Shown: one piece after another, positions 45,631 to 53,842 of the stretch
Layout: every line of letters starts with the position of its first letter
Numbering within the stretch: the first letter of the stretch is position 1
From: Lentilactobacillus sp. SPB1-3
GTDB taxonomy: Bacteria > Bacillota > Bacilli > Lactobacillales > Lactobacillaceae
Reading direction: 5' to 3'
NCBI RefSeq assembly: GCF_026913205.2
Contig: NZ_CP168151.1
Span: 1 to 64,000 of the forward strand
DNA: 64,000 nt
Notes under the pieces: generated by a model
What the model saw: only the letters and a program-made list of their open reading frames with translations
The model's database searches: none
What the model was told of the DNA's origin: nothing
Translations under genes and position numbers: made by a program

Positions 45631-45659
45631 TTGTACTCCTTGGAATATTTAGTTATAAT
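45631..45659 (+). promoter_or_regulatory. promoter of the MerR gene
   Basis: TTGTAC (45631-45636), 17-base spacer, TATAAT (45654-45659). GTACA at 45613-45617 and TGTAC at 45632-45636 form an inverted repeat overlapping the -35, a possible autoregulatory site. Confidence 0.5.
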
Positions 45660-45687
45660 GTCTTTCGTAGTACTTTGGGAGGCTAAC

Positions 45688-46113
45688 ATGAATAATTTCG
45701 TTGAAAGACTTAAAAGTTTACACATTTCAATTGGTATTGGCGAAACCAGTAGAATTACTGGAGCCACAACCACTCAAATTCGTTATTGGGAAAAGAAGGG
45801 CCTTATTAGCTCAGTCCGTCGCGCTGACGGCACCAACAAAAGATATACACTAAAGAGTATCGTTTCAATTGTCTTCATCAAAACACAGCTGGATGAGGGA
45901 TACACGTTAGCCAAAGCTGCTGATGAAGTTAAACAGTATTTAAAAAATTCAGATGCTCTTGAATTACTCCTTAGCTCACGACTAGAGACGATCACTGCCG
46001 AAGGTGAGACAGCAGTTTTCGATTTTGGACCAATCGATAATATGCCTAATAGTAAAATACTTGCCAAAGTCTCGAATAAAGATGTCAAATTATCTGTAGA
46101 AGAATACAAATAA
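45688..46113 (+). CDS. MerR family transcriptional regulator
   Basis: 141 aa. The winged helix IGIGETSRITGATTTQIRYWEKKGLISSVRRADGTNKRYTLKSI is at residues 13-56, followed by a short coiled linker and a C-terminal effector region without metal-type cysteines. It resembles the GlnR/TnrA-like size class but lacks clear hallmarks. ATG 45688 follows GGGAGG; 23 upstream in-frame codons overlap the promoter and are excluded. Targets unknown; the ABC transporter operon lies convergently downstream. Confidence 0.85.
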   Translation: MNNFVERLKSLHISIGIGETSRITGATTTQIRYWEKKGLISSVRRADGTNKRYTLKSIVSIVFIKTQLDEGYTLAKAADEVKQYLKNSDALELLLSSRLETITAEGETAVFDFGPIDNMPNSKILAKVSNKDVKLSVEEYK

Positions 46114-46152
46114 AAAAACGCAAACCACTATGATGTGGTTTGCGTTTTTTTA
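46112..46152. terminator. bidirectional terminator
   Basis: AAAAAAACGCAAACCAC / GTGGTTTGCGTTTTTTT hairpin with a six-base loop. Confidence 0.9.
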
Positions 46153-46977
46153 TTAATTATTTTGAGTGGTAACATCTTTACCAAAGTATTTCTTAGAAAT
46201 TTTGGCTAGTTGACCATCTTTTCGTAACTCTTTAATAGCGTTACTGATCTTAGTCTTTAACTTGGTATCATCCTTGTTTAACATTGGTGAAACCTCAGCG
46301 AATGGTTCTTCAGAAGCTGGAATTGCTCTAGCTTTCAATCCCTTAGTGGATTGTTCTTTAGCATATGAATTCCATGCATCCAACGCATTAACAGTACCTT
46401 GAACCCGTCCTTGACGAATCATTGAGAGACTGTTAACAAACTGATCTGATGGCACAGCAACTGCCCCATACTTTTTGGCAACGTCTTCGTTGTTGGTTCC
46501 CGTTCCTTCAGCAAACTTCTTACCCTTGATATCTTTAAGGGTCTTGATATTGTTATTGCCTGACTTAGTAACTAAAACATATTGAGTGAAGATATATGGG
46601 CTAGCAAATGCATAACTCTTCTTACGTTCGTTAGTAACAGTGACATTATTCAACACAACATCGAATTTTTGACTACCAAGACCAGCAATCAAGCTATCCC
46701 ACTTAGTAGGGACAAAGTTAGCTTTTACATCTAACTTCTTGGCGATGGCCTTTCCTAGATCAACTTCGAATCCAGTCAACTTACCATCTTTTCTATATGA
46801 ATATGGAGCATAAGTTCCTTCCAAACCAATGGTTAACTTACCGCTTTGAGTTAATTCAGATTTGTAAGAAGAACCGCTATTACTGCTTTTGTTAGATCCG
46901 CAAGCGGTTAACGTTCCTGCTACGATTAGGGTGGCAACAACTAATAGTAATTTAGTAATAATTCCCTTTTGCTTCAT
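46153..46977 (-). CDS. amino-acid ABC transporter substrate-binding lipoprotein
   Basis: 274 aa. The signal peptide ends in LTAC (Cys26). The mature part is a family-3 periplasmic-binding protein (LTIGLEGTYAPYSYRKDGKLTGFEVDLGKAIAKKLDVKANFVP). The ligand is probably a polar amino acid such as cystine or glutamine, but cannot be named. ATG 46977 follows GGAGGA; the upstream TTG coincides with that SD. Third gene of the permease-ATPase-binding protein operon. Confidence 0.9.
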   Translation of the reverse strand: MKQKGIITKLLLVVATLIVAGTLTACGSNKSSNSGSSYKSELTQSGKLTIGLEGTYAPYSYRKDGKLTGFEVDLGKAIAKKLDVKANFVPTKWDSLIAGLGSQKFDVVLNNVTVTNERKKSYAFASPYIFTQYVLVTKSGNNNIKTLKDIKGKKFAEGTGTNNEDVAKKYGAVAVPSDQFVNSLSMIRQGRVQGTVNALDAWNSYAKEQSTKGLKARAIPASEEPFAEVSPMLNKDDTKLKTKISNAIKELRKDGQLAKISKKYFGKDVTTQNN

Positions 46978-46997
46978 TAATCTTTCCTCCAAAAATA

Positions 46998-47741
46998 TTA
47001 GATATTAGTAAATGTCATAGCGTTCACAAAATTCTTAATTCGGTCACTGTCAGAATCAAAGAACCCTTCAACATTTCCGTCATACAAAATTGTACCATTT
47101 TCAACGAAGATAATCTTATCTGCGACCTTTCTTGCGAAGGCCAAGTTATGTGTCACAATGATCATTGACTGATTCATGGCAGCAATTTGCATCAAGGCTT
47201 TTAAAACTTCAAGTTCTAATTCTGGATCCAAAGCACTCGTTGGCTCATCTAAGAATATATACTCAGGGTGCATTGCCATTGACCTAACAATAGCCACTCG
47301 CTGCGCTTGACCACCTGATAGTTGTGCTGGGTAAGCTTCAGCCTTGTCTTTTAATCCAACTTTATCTAAAAGATCCAAGGCTTCTGTTTTGGCATCACTC
47401 TTAGAAACTTTAAGCACCTGAGTAGGTCCTTCCATGATGTTCTTCACAACTGTTAAATGAGGGAAAAGATTATATCCCTGGAACACCATTTCAGTTCGTT
47501 TTCTGATATCTAAAATCGTTTTATTAGTTAATGGCTTACTAAAATCAATCAGTTCACCCTCAAAGTCATACAACCCTGATTCGGGACGTTCCAAAAAATT
47601 TAAGGATCGTAATAGCGTTGACTTACCTGAACCAGAAGGCCCAACGATGACAGTAGTTTTGTTCTCTGGAAACTCCGTACTGATATCTTTTAATACATGG
47701 GTACCATCAAACGTCTTGTTTAAATTAGTGATTTTTAGCAT
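46998..47741 (-). CDS. amino-acid ABC transporter ATP-binding protein
   Basis: 247-aa ATPase of the polar-amino-acid uptake (PAAT) group. Walker A GPSGSGKST is near residue 34, signature LSGGQAQRVAIVRS near 142, Walker B YIFLDEPTSALDPELE near 163, H-loop IIVTHNLAFAR near 197. It energises the adjacent permease and lies nine bases after it. Confidence 0.95.
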   Translation of the reverse strand: MLKITNLNKTFDGTHVLKDISTEFPENKTTVIVGPSGSGKSTLLRSLNFLERPESGLYDFEGELIDFSKPLTNKTILDIRKRTEMVFQGYNLFPHLTVVKNIMEGPTQVLKVSKSDAKTEALDLLDKVGLKDKAEAYPAQLSGGQAQRVAIVRSMAMHPEYIFLDEPTSALDPELELEVLKALMQIAAMNQSMIIVTHNLAFARKVADKIIFVENGTILYDGNVEGFFDSDSDRIKNFVNAMTFTNI

Positions 47742-47750
47742 AATACCCTC

Positions 47751-48449
47751 CTATCTTGCAGGTGTGATATATTTTGATGTTGATTTTTCCAAGTATCCTT
47801 GGATGGTGGTAAGGACAGTACAAAATATGGCATAGAACAACGCTACCAAACTATACATTAGTAATGGTTGGTAATTTTCTGCGGTAATTTGTTGACTAAC
47901 TTCAAACATTTCCACGATTGTGATTGAAGCAGCCAATGACGTGTCTTTAACTAAGCCAATAAAGCTGTTTGCCAACGGTGGCAATGAAACTCTTAATGCT
48001 TGGGGCAAAATTATCCGTCTGAGAATTTGTGTTCTTGTCATTCCGATTGAGTAAGCTGCTTCCCACTGTCCAGTTGGAATTGATAAAATAGCTGCTCGAA
48101 TAGTTTCGGAGCAATATGCTCCCGTATTCAAAGAGAATGTAATAATTCCGGCTGTCCATGGACTCAGTTTGATTCCTTCAGGTAAAATTCCCTTGATCCT
48201 TAAATAAGGAAGACCAAAGTAAACGATAAACAACTGTACCAGTAGCGGTGTACTTCGAAATAACCATACATAAAATCTAAAGATTGCCTTGACGATAAGA
48301 AATAGTCCTTTACTAGTTGATAAACGAACTAAAGCCGTCAACAGGGCCAATGCTAACCCAATGATAAAAGAAATAATTGCAATTGGAATAGTGTACTTAA
48401 AACCCGCACTTAATAATTGCGGTGTTGAATTAACGATTATTTGCCACAT
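47751..48449 (-). CDS. amino-acid ABC transporter permease
   Basis: 232-aa inner-membrane permease with about five helices and the His/Glu/Gln-type signature GAYCSETIRAAILSIPTGQWEAAYSIGMTRTQILRRIILPQALR. ATG 48449 (MWQIIVNS) is preferred because GGGAG is eight bases upstream; the tandem ATGs at 48467/48464 overlap or precede the SD. It is the first gene of the operon, behind a leader with an attenuator-like hairpin pair. Confidence 0.9.
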   Translation of the reverse strand: MWQIIVNSTPQLLSAGFKYTIPIAIISFIIGLALALLTALVRLSTSKGLFLIVKAIFRFYVWLFRSTPLLVQLFIVYFGLPYLRIKGILPEGIKLSPWTAGIITFSLNTGAYCSETIRAAILSIPTGQWEAAYSIGMTRTQILRRIILPQALRVSLPPLANSFIGLVKDTSLAASITIVEMFEVSQQITAENYQPLLMYSLVALFYAIFCTVLTTIQGYLEKSTSKYITPAR

Positions 48450-48476
48450 TTTTTTCGCTCCCATCATTTACAAACC

Positions 48477-48532
48477 AAAAAGTCCGCCCCCGCGCATTCT
48501 GTGCGCTGGAACGGACTAACCCGTCTTACCAG
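48477..48532 (-). promoter_or_regulatory. attenuator-like hairpins in the ABC operon leader
   Basis: Upstream hairpin CTGG-TAAG-ACGG...CCGT-T-CCAG (48532-48506) and terminator GTCCG.TTCC.GCGC...GCGC.GGGG.CGGAC with TTTTT (48515-48477) share the bases 48515-48506, so only one can form. TTGACA (48564-48559 on the minus strand) with TAATCT after 16 bases is a possible promoter. A 25-codon ORF without an SD (48629-48552) lies further upstream. The signal sensed is unknown; no T-box or known riboswitch is recognisable. Confidence 0.5.
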
Positions 48533-48728
48533 CAAGATTAGATCTTAAATATCAATTGTCAAACCCTTGAACAATCGAAGCTGACACAACGTTTTGAGTC
48601 GCCAAGTTAATGTCAAAAGCGTACAACATATGCAGAAAAGTGTCAACTGTACACAATCTAATTAGTATGAACTGGTTATGATAAATATTAACGGACTTTT
48701 TTATGATTTATACCTATTATATATAAAT

Positions 48729-49736
48729 TTAAATCACAGCTCCAGATGCTACCGAATTATCAGCGGCATCATCCATGTGATGATGATACTTCCGCATCAT
48801 TTCTGCCATGTGAACTTCATGAACAACAAACTCATGGGTTCGACAAACATAGTCGTAATCACGACCAATTTTTGCAATATAACCATTAATGTAATCGACT
48901 TCTGTTGGTCGTCCTTTAGAGAAATCTTGATACATTGATGGATAATGATACTTGTATTCCTTACTTACAGTTATCACAGAGTCAACCTGTTCTTGACGCG
49001 TTGCAATCAGGTAAATACCTGCTCTTTCGCAAGCGTCATATGCCTCATTGAATAGCTGAGTAGCCATTTCCCTAACCCCATCATATTCAATGAATTGACC
49101 CATTTGCATTTCAAACATGGTACATAGGGTATTTGTGACAGCATTAAAGACCACCTTTGACATACACATACCCATGTAATCTTCAACGAAGATAGGATTC
49201 AACTTAGCTTGCGTAAAATCGTCCATCATTGCTTGTGTGATTTCATCTGGATCTTCATTGGTGTAACGAGCAACATGCATCTCCTCTGTGCCCTCTTCTC
49301 CCATAAAGTCTACATTTGCTGGTCCATCTAATCTAGTAGCAATCATGGCCGTGCCGCAAATGATATGACCAGCTGGAAAATACTCAGCTATTTTTTCAAA
49401 ATGCCCCATTCCGTTCATCGCTGAAAAAACGTACTGGTCTTGATGAAAAATACCTGCTTGATTATCACGATTAAGCTCTTCACCTAATTGCATTTGCTTC
49501 TTAAAAACGATCCATATATCTGGATGACCCGCGTACTCTTCAGGATAATAAATATTAATGGGAATAATTTGTCGATTTTCATGATCTCTAGCAACTGAGA
49601 CGCCACCTTGTTCACGAACTTTCTCCACGTTAGGTTCCCAGGTGTCAATAAAATCCACTTCAACTCCAGCATTCTCCTGCAACATAACTCCGTATCGATA
49701 ACCCATTGCTCCTGCACCAATAATTCCATATTTCAT
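48729..49736 (-). CDS. ketopantoate reductase/D-2-hydroxyacid dehydrogenase family protein
   Basis: 335-aa PanE/ApbA-type NAD(P)H oxidoreductase. The Rossmann loop is GIIGAGAMGYRYG at residues 4-16; SAMNGMGH near 110 and the catalytic Lys in CMSKVVFNAVTNTL near 195 follow. LAB homologues include D-hydroxyisocaproate dehydrogenase, which reduces 2-keto acids derived from Leu or Phe. ATG 49736 is preferred to TTG 49742 for spacing from AGGGAG. The T-box upstream, read as Phe, favours an amino-acid-linked keto-acid role over pantothenate synthesis. Confidence 0.82.
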   Translation of the reverse strand: MKYGIIGAGAMGYRYGVMLQENAGVEVDFIDTWEPNVEKVREQGGVSVARDHENRQIIPINIYYPEEYAGHPDIWIVFKKQMQLGEELNRDNQAGIFHQDQYVFSAMNGMGHFEKIAEYFPAGHIICGTAMIATRLDGPANVDFMGEEGTEEMHVARYTNEDPDEITQAMMDDFTQAKLNPIFVEDYMGMCMSKVVFNAVTNTLCTMFEMQMGQFIEYDGVREMATQLFNEAYDACERAGIYLIATRQEQVDSVITVSKEYKYHYPSMYQDFSKGRPTEVDYINGYIAKIGRDYDYVCRTHEFVVHEVHMAEMMRKYHHHMDDAADNSVASGAVI

Positions 49737-49771
49737 AATCAATTCACTCCCTAATTATTTAAATTTAATTC

Positions 49772-50048
49772 AAAAAAGCGCCCCTTGGCTTTTACACCAA
49801 GGGACGCTTGAACGTGATACCACCCAATTTTTAACTACTATCACTAGCAGCTACTCATTACGTATTGCACTCGAGTTTGCAATACGCTGCACGATATTGG
49901 GTGCAACCAGTTTCACCTCGTAAAGTGAACTATCTTTTGCTCGATCTTTCCTTAATCAGTCTTAATGCCCTTTCACCAAACAGACACTCTCTTAGTAAAG
50001 CTGATTAATTAATCCATCTCACAAATAACTTTTCGAATTAAATTGTTG
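49772..50048 (-). promoter_or_regulatory. T-box riboswitch of the ketopantoate-reductase-like gene (Phe?)
   Basis: Minus-strand T-box AATTGGGTGGTATCACG (49829-49813) and terminator GCGTCCCTTGG / CCAAGGGGCGC with a T run (49809-49772). The probable specifier is TTC (49929-49927), followed by A and CTTT that pairs with AGAG, suggesting Phe; the reading is tentative. Promoter TTGACA (50084-50079) and TATACT (50060-50055), spacer 18. Confidence 0.85.
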
Positions 50049-50089
50049 CAAGAAGTATAAATCGCGATAATGAGTAATGTCAACACTAA

Positions 50090-50304
50090 TTTAAAAATAA
50101 GTTAGAATTTAATTATAAAAACTATGTAATTTCCTTTTGCTTGTTGATTAAGCGCATAATCGTTTTTCTAATTTTGAATCCATAAAAACCATAACGTTTC
50201 CGAATCGGTTACCAGTTTCCGGTTATCGAACAGTTACCATACAACAACACAAGGTGCTTTTAAGTCATCCGTTACCGCTACTTTAATTAGTCTTTGAAGC
50301 ACAA
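50090..50304. other. gene-free stretch with GTTACC repeats
   Basis: No ORF with an SD. CGGTTACC (50206), CGGTTATC (50220), CAGTTACC (50231) and CCGTTACC (50269) recur in the same orientation within about 70 bases. This could be a binding array or a small RNA; a terminator follows at 50305. Confidence 0.3.
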
Positions 50305-50340
50305 AAACATCCTAAGGATAATTATCCTTAGGACGTTTTA
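50305..50340. terminator. bidirectional terminator
   Basis: AAAACATCCTAAGGAT / ATCCTTAGGACGTTTT hairpin with an AATT loop; ends the DUF536 gene. Confidence 0.85.
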
Positions 50341-50359
50341 TAAACTAAAATTTTAAAAA

Positions 50360-50932
50360 TTAATCTTTCTTCCAGACTTGCCACCAGTGACGCTTATCAT
50401 CATCAGTCATGTTTGAATTATTTTCATTAGCATTGGCAGATTCCTGATCCGATGAATCATCAGTAGCACTTGTTTCTATGGCCTTAGTTTGTTCTGCTGT
50501 TCTAGTTTCTAACTGCTTTAACTTCTTTTGAACATCCAATTGAAGACGTTGGGATTGATCCAATAATTGATGAAGCTCTGCAATTTGTTTATCTTTAGCT
50601 TTTAACTGCTTAACCTGTTCATCAAGTTGTTCAGATAATAATTGGAATTCTTCGGGATTGGCAGCAGGTACGTTACTACCTGTATCTCCTTGTGTAGAAG
50701 ACTCATCCGTAGTTTTTTTATTATTATCGTCAGTATCACTTTTTGAATCGTTATCAACTGCTTTTGAGTTAGCGAATTGTTGTTTTAATTCGTCTACCCC
50801 TTCATCAGTGATAAGAATCTTGTTACCGTCTTTTTCTGTATATGTATCTCTGAAACTATCGTCCATATGCTTGCGAATCGCTGTTTTGGAAACATTCAAT
50901 TGATCCGCAATTTCCTTTATGGTTAAACTCAT
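50360..50932 (-). CDS. DUF536 helix-turn-helix protein
   Basis: 190 aa. The N-terminal HTH LTIKEIADQLNVSKTAIRKHMDD is at residues 3-25. A low-complexity Asp/Ser/Thr linker follows, then a coiled coil (EQLDEQVKQLKAKDKQIAELHQLLDQSQRLQLDVQKKLKQLE) typical of DUF536. Homologues are commonly encoded next to repB on lactobacillus plasmids and are thought to act in replication or copy control. Here it stands alone among chromosomal genes. ATG 50932 is supported by GAGG upstream; 23 earlier in-frame codons are not. Confidence 0.82.
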   Translation of the reverse strand: MSLTIKEIADQLNVSKTAIRKHMDDSFRDTYTEKDGNKILITDEGVDELKQQFANSKAVDNDSKSDTDDNNKKTTDESSTQGDTGSNVPAANPEEFQLLSEQLDEQVKQLKAKDKQIAELHQLLDQSQRLQLDVQKKLKQLETRTAEQTKAIETSATDDSSDQESANANENNSNMTDDDKRHWWQVWKKD

Positions 50933-51010
50933 TATCTTCGCCTCACAACTTCTTTTTAAGTTTGCAGTTTTCATTATATTGGTTTCAACATGATTGAGCA
51001 AATGAATTTG

Positions 51011-51032
51011 ATTAGAAAACGATTAGAAAATC
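51011..51032. repeat. tandem GATTAGAAAA repeat upstream of a promoter
   Basis: Two direct copies of GATTAGAAAA (51011 and 51022) end just before TTGACA (51035-51040; -10 TTAAAT at 51058-51063, spacer 17). The same-face, 11-base spacing is typical of regulator binding. Confidence 0.45.
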
Positions 51033-51194
51033 ATTGACAGTCGAATTCGAATTACGTTAAAATAGTGCGATAATATTTATGTGTTGATTCTTATAATTAT
51101 TCCAATCATTAATAGTAACTGGATTTTTCTACTAACTACTTGGAAATATTTTAATTACCACAAATTTCTAATTATTTTGAAATGGAGTGTTTAT

Positions 51195-52625
51195 ATGAGC
51201 AAAATTACTGAACGAATGTTTCGTAAGGAAGACCCTAACGTCTATCAAGATAAAGACTCTCATCTAATTCGAAGTCTGACAACCAAGGATTTCTTAGCAC
51301 TTGGAGTAGGAACCATCGTTTCCACTTCTATTTTCACATTACCTGGAGTGGTTGCAGCTGAACATTCTGGTCCAGCTGTTGCTCTTTCCTTTATTGCTGC
51401 TGGTATCGTTGCCGCCCTGGTTGCATTCGCATATGCCGAAATGTCAGCCGCTATGCCTTTTGCTGGTTCTGCTTATTCTTGGATTCACGTGGTTTTCGGT
51501 GAGTTCTGGGGTTGGATTGCTGGATGGGCGTTGCTTGCCGAGTACTTTATAGCCGTTGCCTTTGTGGCATCCGGATTGTCCGCAAACTTTCAAGGCTTAA
51601 TTGGAACGGTCGGAATAAAGTTTCCTGCTTCATTATCAGCCGCTTCAACTGGTTCCAATGGTGGCCTAATTGATATTACTGCGGTAATTGCAATCTTAAT
51701 CATTGCAGTCCTATTGTCTCGTGGGGCATCATCAACTGCCCGAGTTGAAAACACTTTGGTAGTATTAAAAGTCTTAGCAATTATTGTATTCATTATTGTT
51801 GGTTTAACCGCAATCCATGTTCAGAACTATGTCCCATTTATTCCTCACTACCGTGTGAACCCTGATGGATCTGCCTTCGGTGGTTGGCAAGGAATCTACG
51901 CTGGGGTCTCCGAAATTTTCCTAGCCTATATTGGTTTTGATTCTATTGCTGCAAACTCTGCGGAGGCAAAAGATCCTCAAAAAACTATGCCTCGCGGAAT
52001 TTTAGGTTCGTTATTAATTGCAGTTGTCCTATTCGTTACAGTTTCTTTAGTACTAGTTGGTATGTTTAGCTACACAAAATATGCTAACAATGCAGAACCT
52101 GTTGGTTGGGCACTTCGTGAAAGTGGTCATGGTACTGTGGCTGCTATCGTTCAAGCAATCGCGGTTATTGGTATGTTTACCGCATTGATTGGTATGATGC
52201 TTGCCGGATCACGATTGATTTATTCATTTGGACGAGACGGATTACTTCCAAAATGGTTAGGTAAATTACATAAAAACTTACCTAATCGTGCTTTAATCGT
52301 TCTAACGATTATTGGTGTTCTACTCGGATCAGTTTTTCCATTCGCATTCCTAGCTCAATTGATTTCAGCCGGAACTCTAATTGCCTTTATGTTCGTTTCT
52401 TTAGGGGTATACGCTTTGCGTCCCCGAGAAGGCAAAGATATTCCAATGCCGAGTTTTAAAATGCCACTTTATCCGGTACTTCCTGCCTTAGGTTTCTTAG
52501 GATCTCTAGCTGTCTTTTGGGGATTAGACATCCAAGCTAAAACGTATGCCTTTGGCTGGTTCGTACTTGGAAGTATCATTTACTTCTTTTATGGAATCAG
52601 ACATTCTAATTCAGGCAGAGAATAG
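51195..52625 (+). CDS. APC family amino-acid permease
   Basis: 476-aa, about twelve-helix permease of the cationic-amino-acid (CAT/YfnA) branch. GVGTIVSTSIFTLPGVVAAEHSGPAVALSFIAAG near residue 38 and AYIGFDSIAANSAEAKDPQKTMPRGIL near 245 are family signatures. ATG 51195 has GGAG seven bases upstream; the frame continues 38 codons further but that part is untranslated-looking leader. A ~125-base 5' UTR follows its promoter. Substrate not determinable. Confidence 0.9.
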   Translation: MSKITERMFRKEDPNVYQDKDSHLIRSLTTKDFLALGVGTIVSTSIFTLPGVVAAEHSGPAVALSFIAAGIVAALVAFAYAEMSAAMPFAGSAYSWIHVVFGEFWGWIAGWALLAEYFIAVAFVASGLSANFQGLIGTVGIKFPASLSAASTGSNGGLIDITAVIAILIIAVLLSRGASSTARVENTLVVLKVLAIIVFIIVGLTAIHVQNYVPFIPHYRVNPDGSAFGGWQGIYAGVSEIFLAYIGFDSIAANSAEAKDPQKTMPRGILGSLLIAVVLFVTVSLVLVGMFSYTKYANNAEPVGWALRESGHGTVAAIVQAIAVIGMFTALIGMMLAGSRLIYSFGRDGLLPKWLGKLHKNLPNRALIVLTIIGVLLGSVFPFAFLAQLISAGTLIAFMFVSLGVYALRPREGKDIPMPSFKMPLYPVLPALGFLGSLAVFWGLDIQAKTYAFGWFVLGSIIYFFYGIRHSNSGRE

Positions 52626-52640
52626 TTCCACCCTACTTAT

Positions 52641-52682
52641 AAAAACGGTAAACAAGTCATCAAAACTTGTTTACCGTTTTTT
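52641..52682 (+). terminator. terminator after permease
   Basis: AAAAACGGTAAACAAGT / ACTTGTTTACCGTTTTTTT hairpin. Confidence 0.85.
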
Positions 52683-52756
52683 TGTAAACCGCAATATATT
52701 TACCATATCAGATTTTAGGTTACAATGAGTTTGAAAAACAATGGAGGGATAGTTTA

Positions 52757-53773
52757 ATGAAAGCAATCGGTTATGATCAACACTTACCAATTGAAGATCC
52801 ACATAGTTTATTTGATTTTGAATTACCAACACCAACTCCTAGCGGCCACGATTTATTGATTCAGGTTAACGCGGTTTCTGTTAATCCAGTTGATATCGCA
52901 GTTAGAAAAAATGATGAGCCGTTATCTTCTCCAAAGGTTATTGGATGGGACGCGGTCGGTACAGTGACAGCGATTGGCGACAAAGTAACATTATTCAACG
53001 AGGGTGACCGAGTATTTTACGCTGGCTCATTCATCCGTCCTGGTAGTGACAGTGAATATCAATTAGTTGACGAGCGCATCGTTGGCACGGCTCCAGCAAA
53101 GCTAGATGACGCCCATGCAGCTGCTATGCCTCTAACTTCTTTAACAGCTTGGGAAGCTTTGTTTGAACAATTGGGAATCGATTCTGAGCACCAAGAAAAA
53201 AATAAAGGTAAAGTATTACTCATCAATAATGGAGCTGGTGGCGTCGGTTCAATTGCGACTCAACTTGCTCACTTAGCTGGACTAACTGTCATTGCTTCAG
53301 CCTCTAGAACAGAAACTAAAGACTGGGTAATTCAACACGGAGCTGACAAGACAGTTGATCACCATAATAATTTTGTCACTGAAGTTCACAATTTAGGGAT
53401 TGATTTTGTAGATTACATTCTTGATTTAAAAGGACTTGATCAACACTGGTCTGAATTCGCAGAATTAATTGCTCCAAATGGCAAAATTGCATCGATAACT
53501 GGTAGCAAGGAACCTTTGGACCTCAATATTTTAAAGGAAAAACGAGTAACATTTGCTTGGGAATGGATGTACACCAAATCAAAGTATCAGACTTCTGACA
53601 TGATCACTCAACATGAAATTCTAGATAAAGTATCCCAAATGTTAGACACTGGCGTTTTAAAAAGCACACTCACAAAACAACTGTCGCCAATTAATGCCGA
53701 GAACTTGCGTGAAGCCCATCGTCTAGTTGAATCCAACCGTATGATTGGCAAAGTTGCTATCACAAATCTTTAA
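52757..53773 (+). CDS. zinc-type alcohol dehydrogenase-like/quinone oxidoreductase (MDR family)
   Basis: 338-aa medium-chain reductase without zinc ligands. VNPVDIAVRKNDEP near residue 38, VIGWDAVGTVTAIGDKVTLFNEGDRVFYAG near 58, and the NADPH loop NNGAGGVGSIATQLAHLAGL near 157 are visible. The pattern fits the ZADH/quinone-reductase group that reduces quinones or enals. GGAGGG lies before the ATG. Single gene between two terminators' domains, perhaps cotranscribed with ndt downstream. Confidence 0.88.
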   Translation: MKAIGYDQHLPIEDPHSLFDFELPTPTPSGHDLLIQVNAVSVNPVDIAVRKNDEPLSSPKVIGWDAVGTVTAIGDKVTLFNEGDRVFYAGSFIRPGSDSEYQLVDERIVGTAPAKLDDAHAAAMPLTSLTAWEALFEQLGIDSEHQEKNKGKVLLINNGAGGVGSIATQLAHLAGLTVIASASRTETKDWVIQHGADKTVDHHNNFVTEVHNLGIDFVDYILDLKGLDQHWSEFAELIAPNGKIASITGSKEPLDLNILKEKRVTFAWEWMYTKSKYQTSDMITQHEILDKVSQMLDTGVLKSTLTKQLSPINAENLREAHRLVESNRMIGKVAITNL

Positions 53774-53842
53774 AAAACTATTGGGAAAGTCGTTTAGGGT
53801 TGTTACAATAAAAGAATATTAACTAAGCGAGGGAGTCCGACT

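Noticed and set aside
48552-48629. 25-codon ORF in the ABC-operon leader as a regulatory peptide
   Set aside because: No SD, and its ATG falls within promoter-like sequence; kept only as a remark in the leader entry.
49737-50048. coding sequence between the T-box and DUF536 gene
   Set aside because: The region is fully explained by the T-box fold; frames are short and without SDs.
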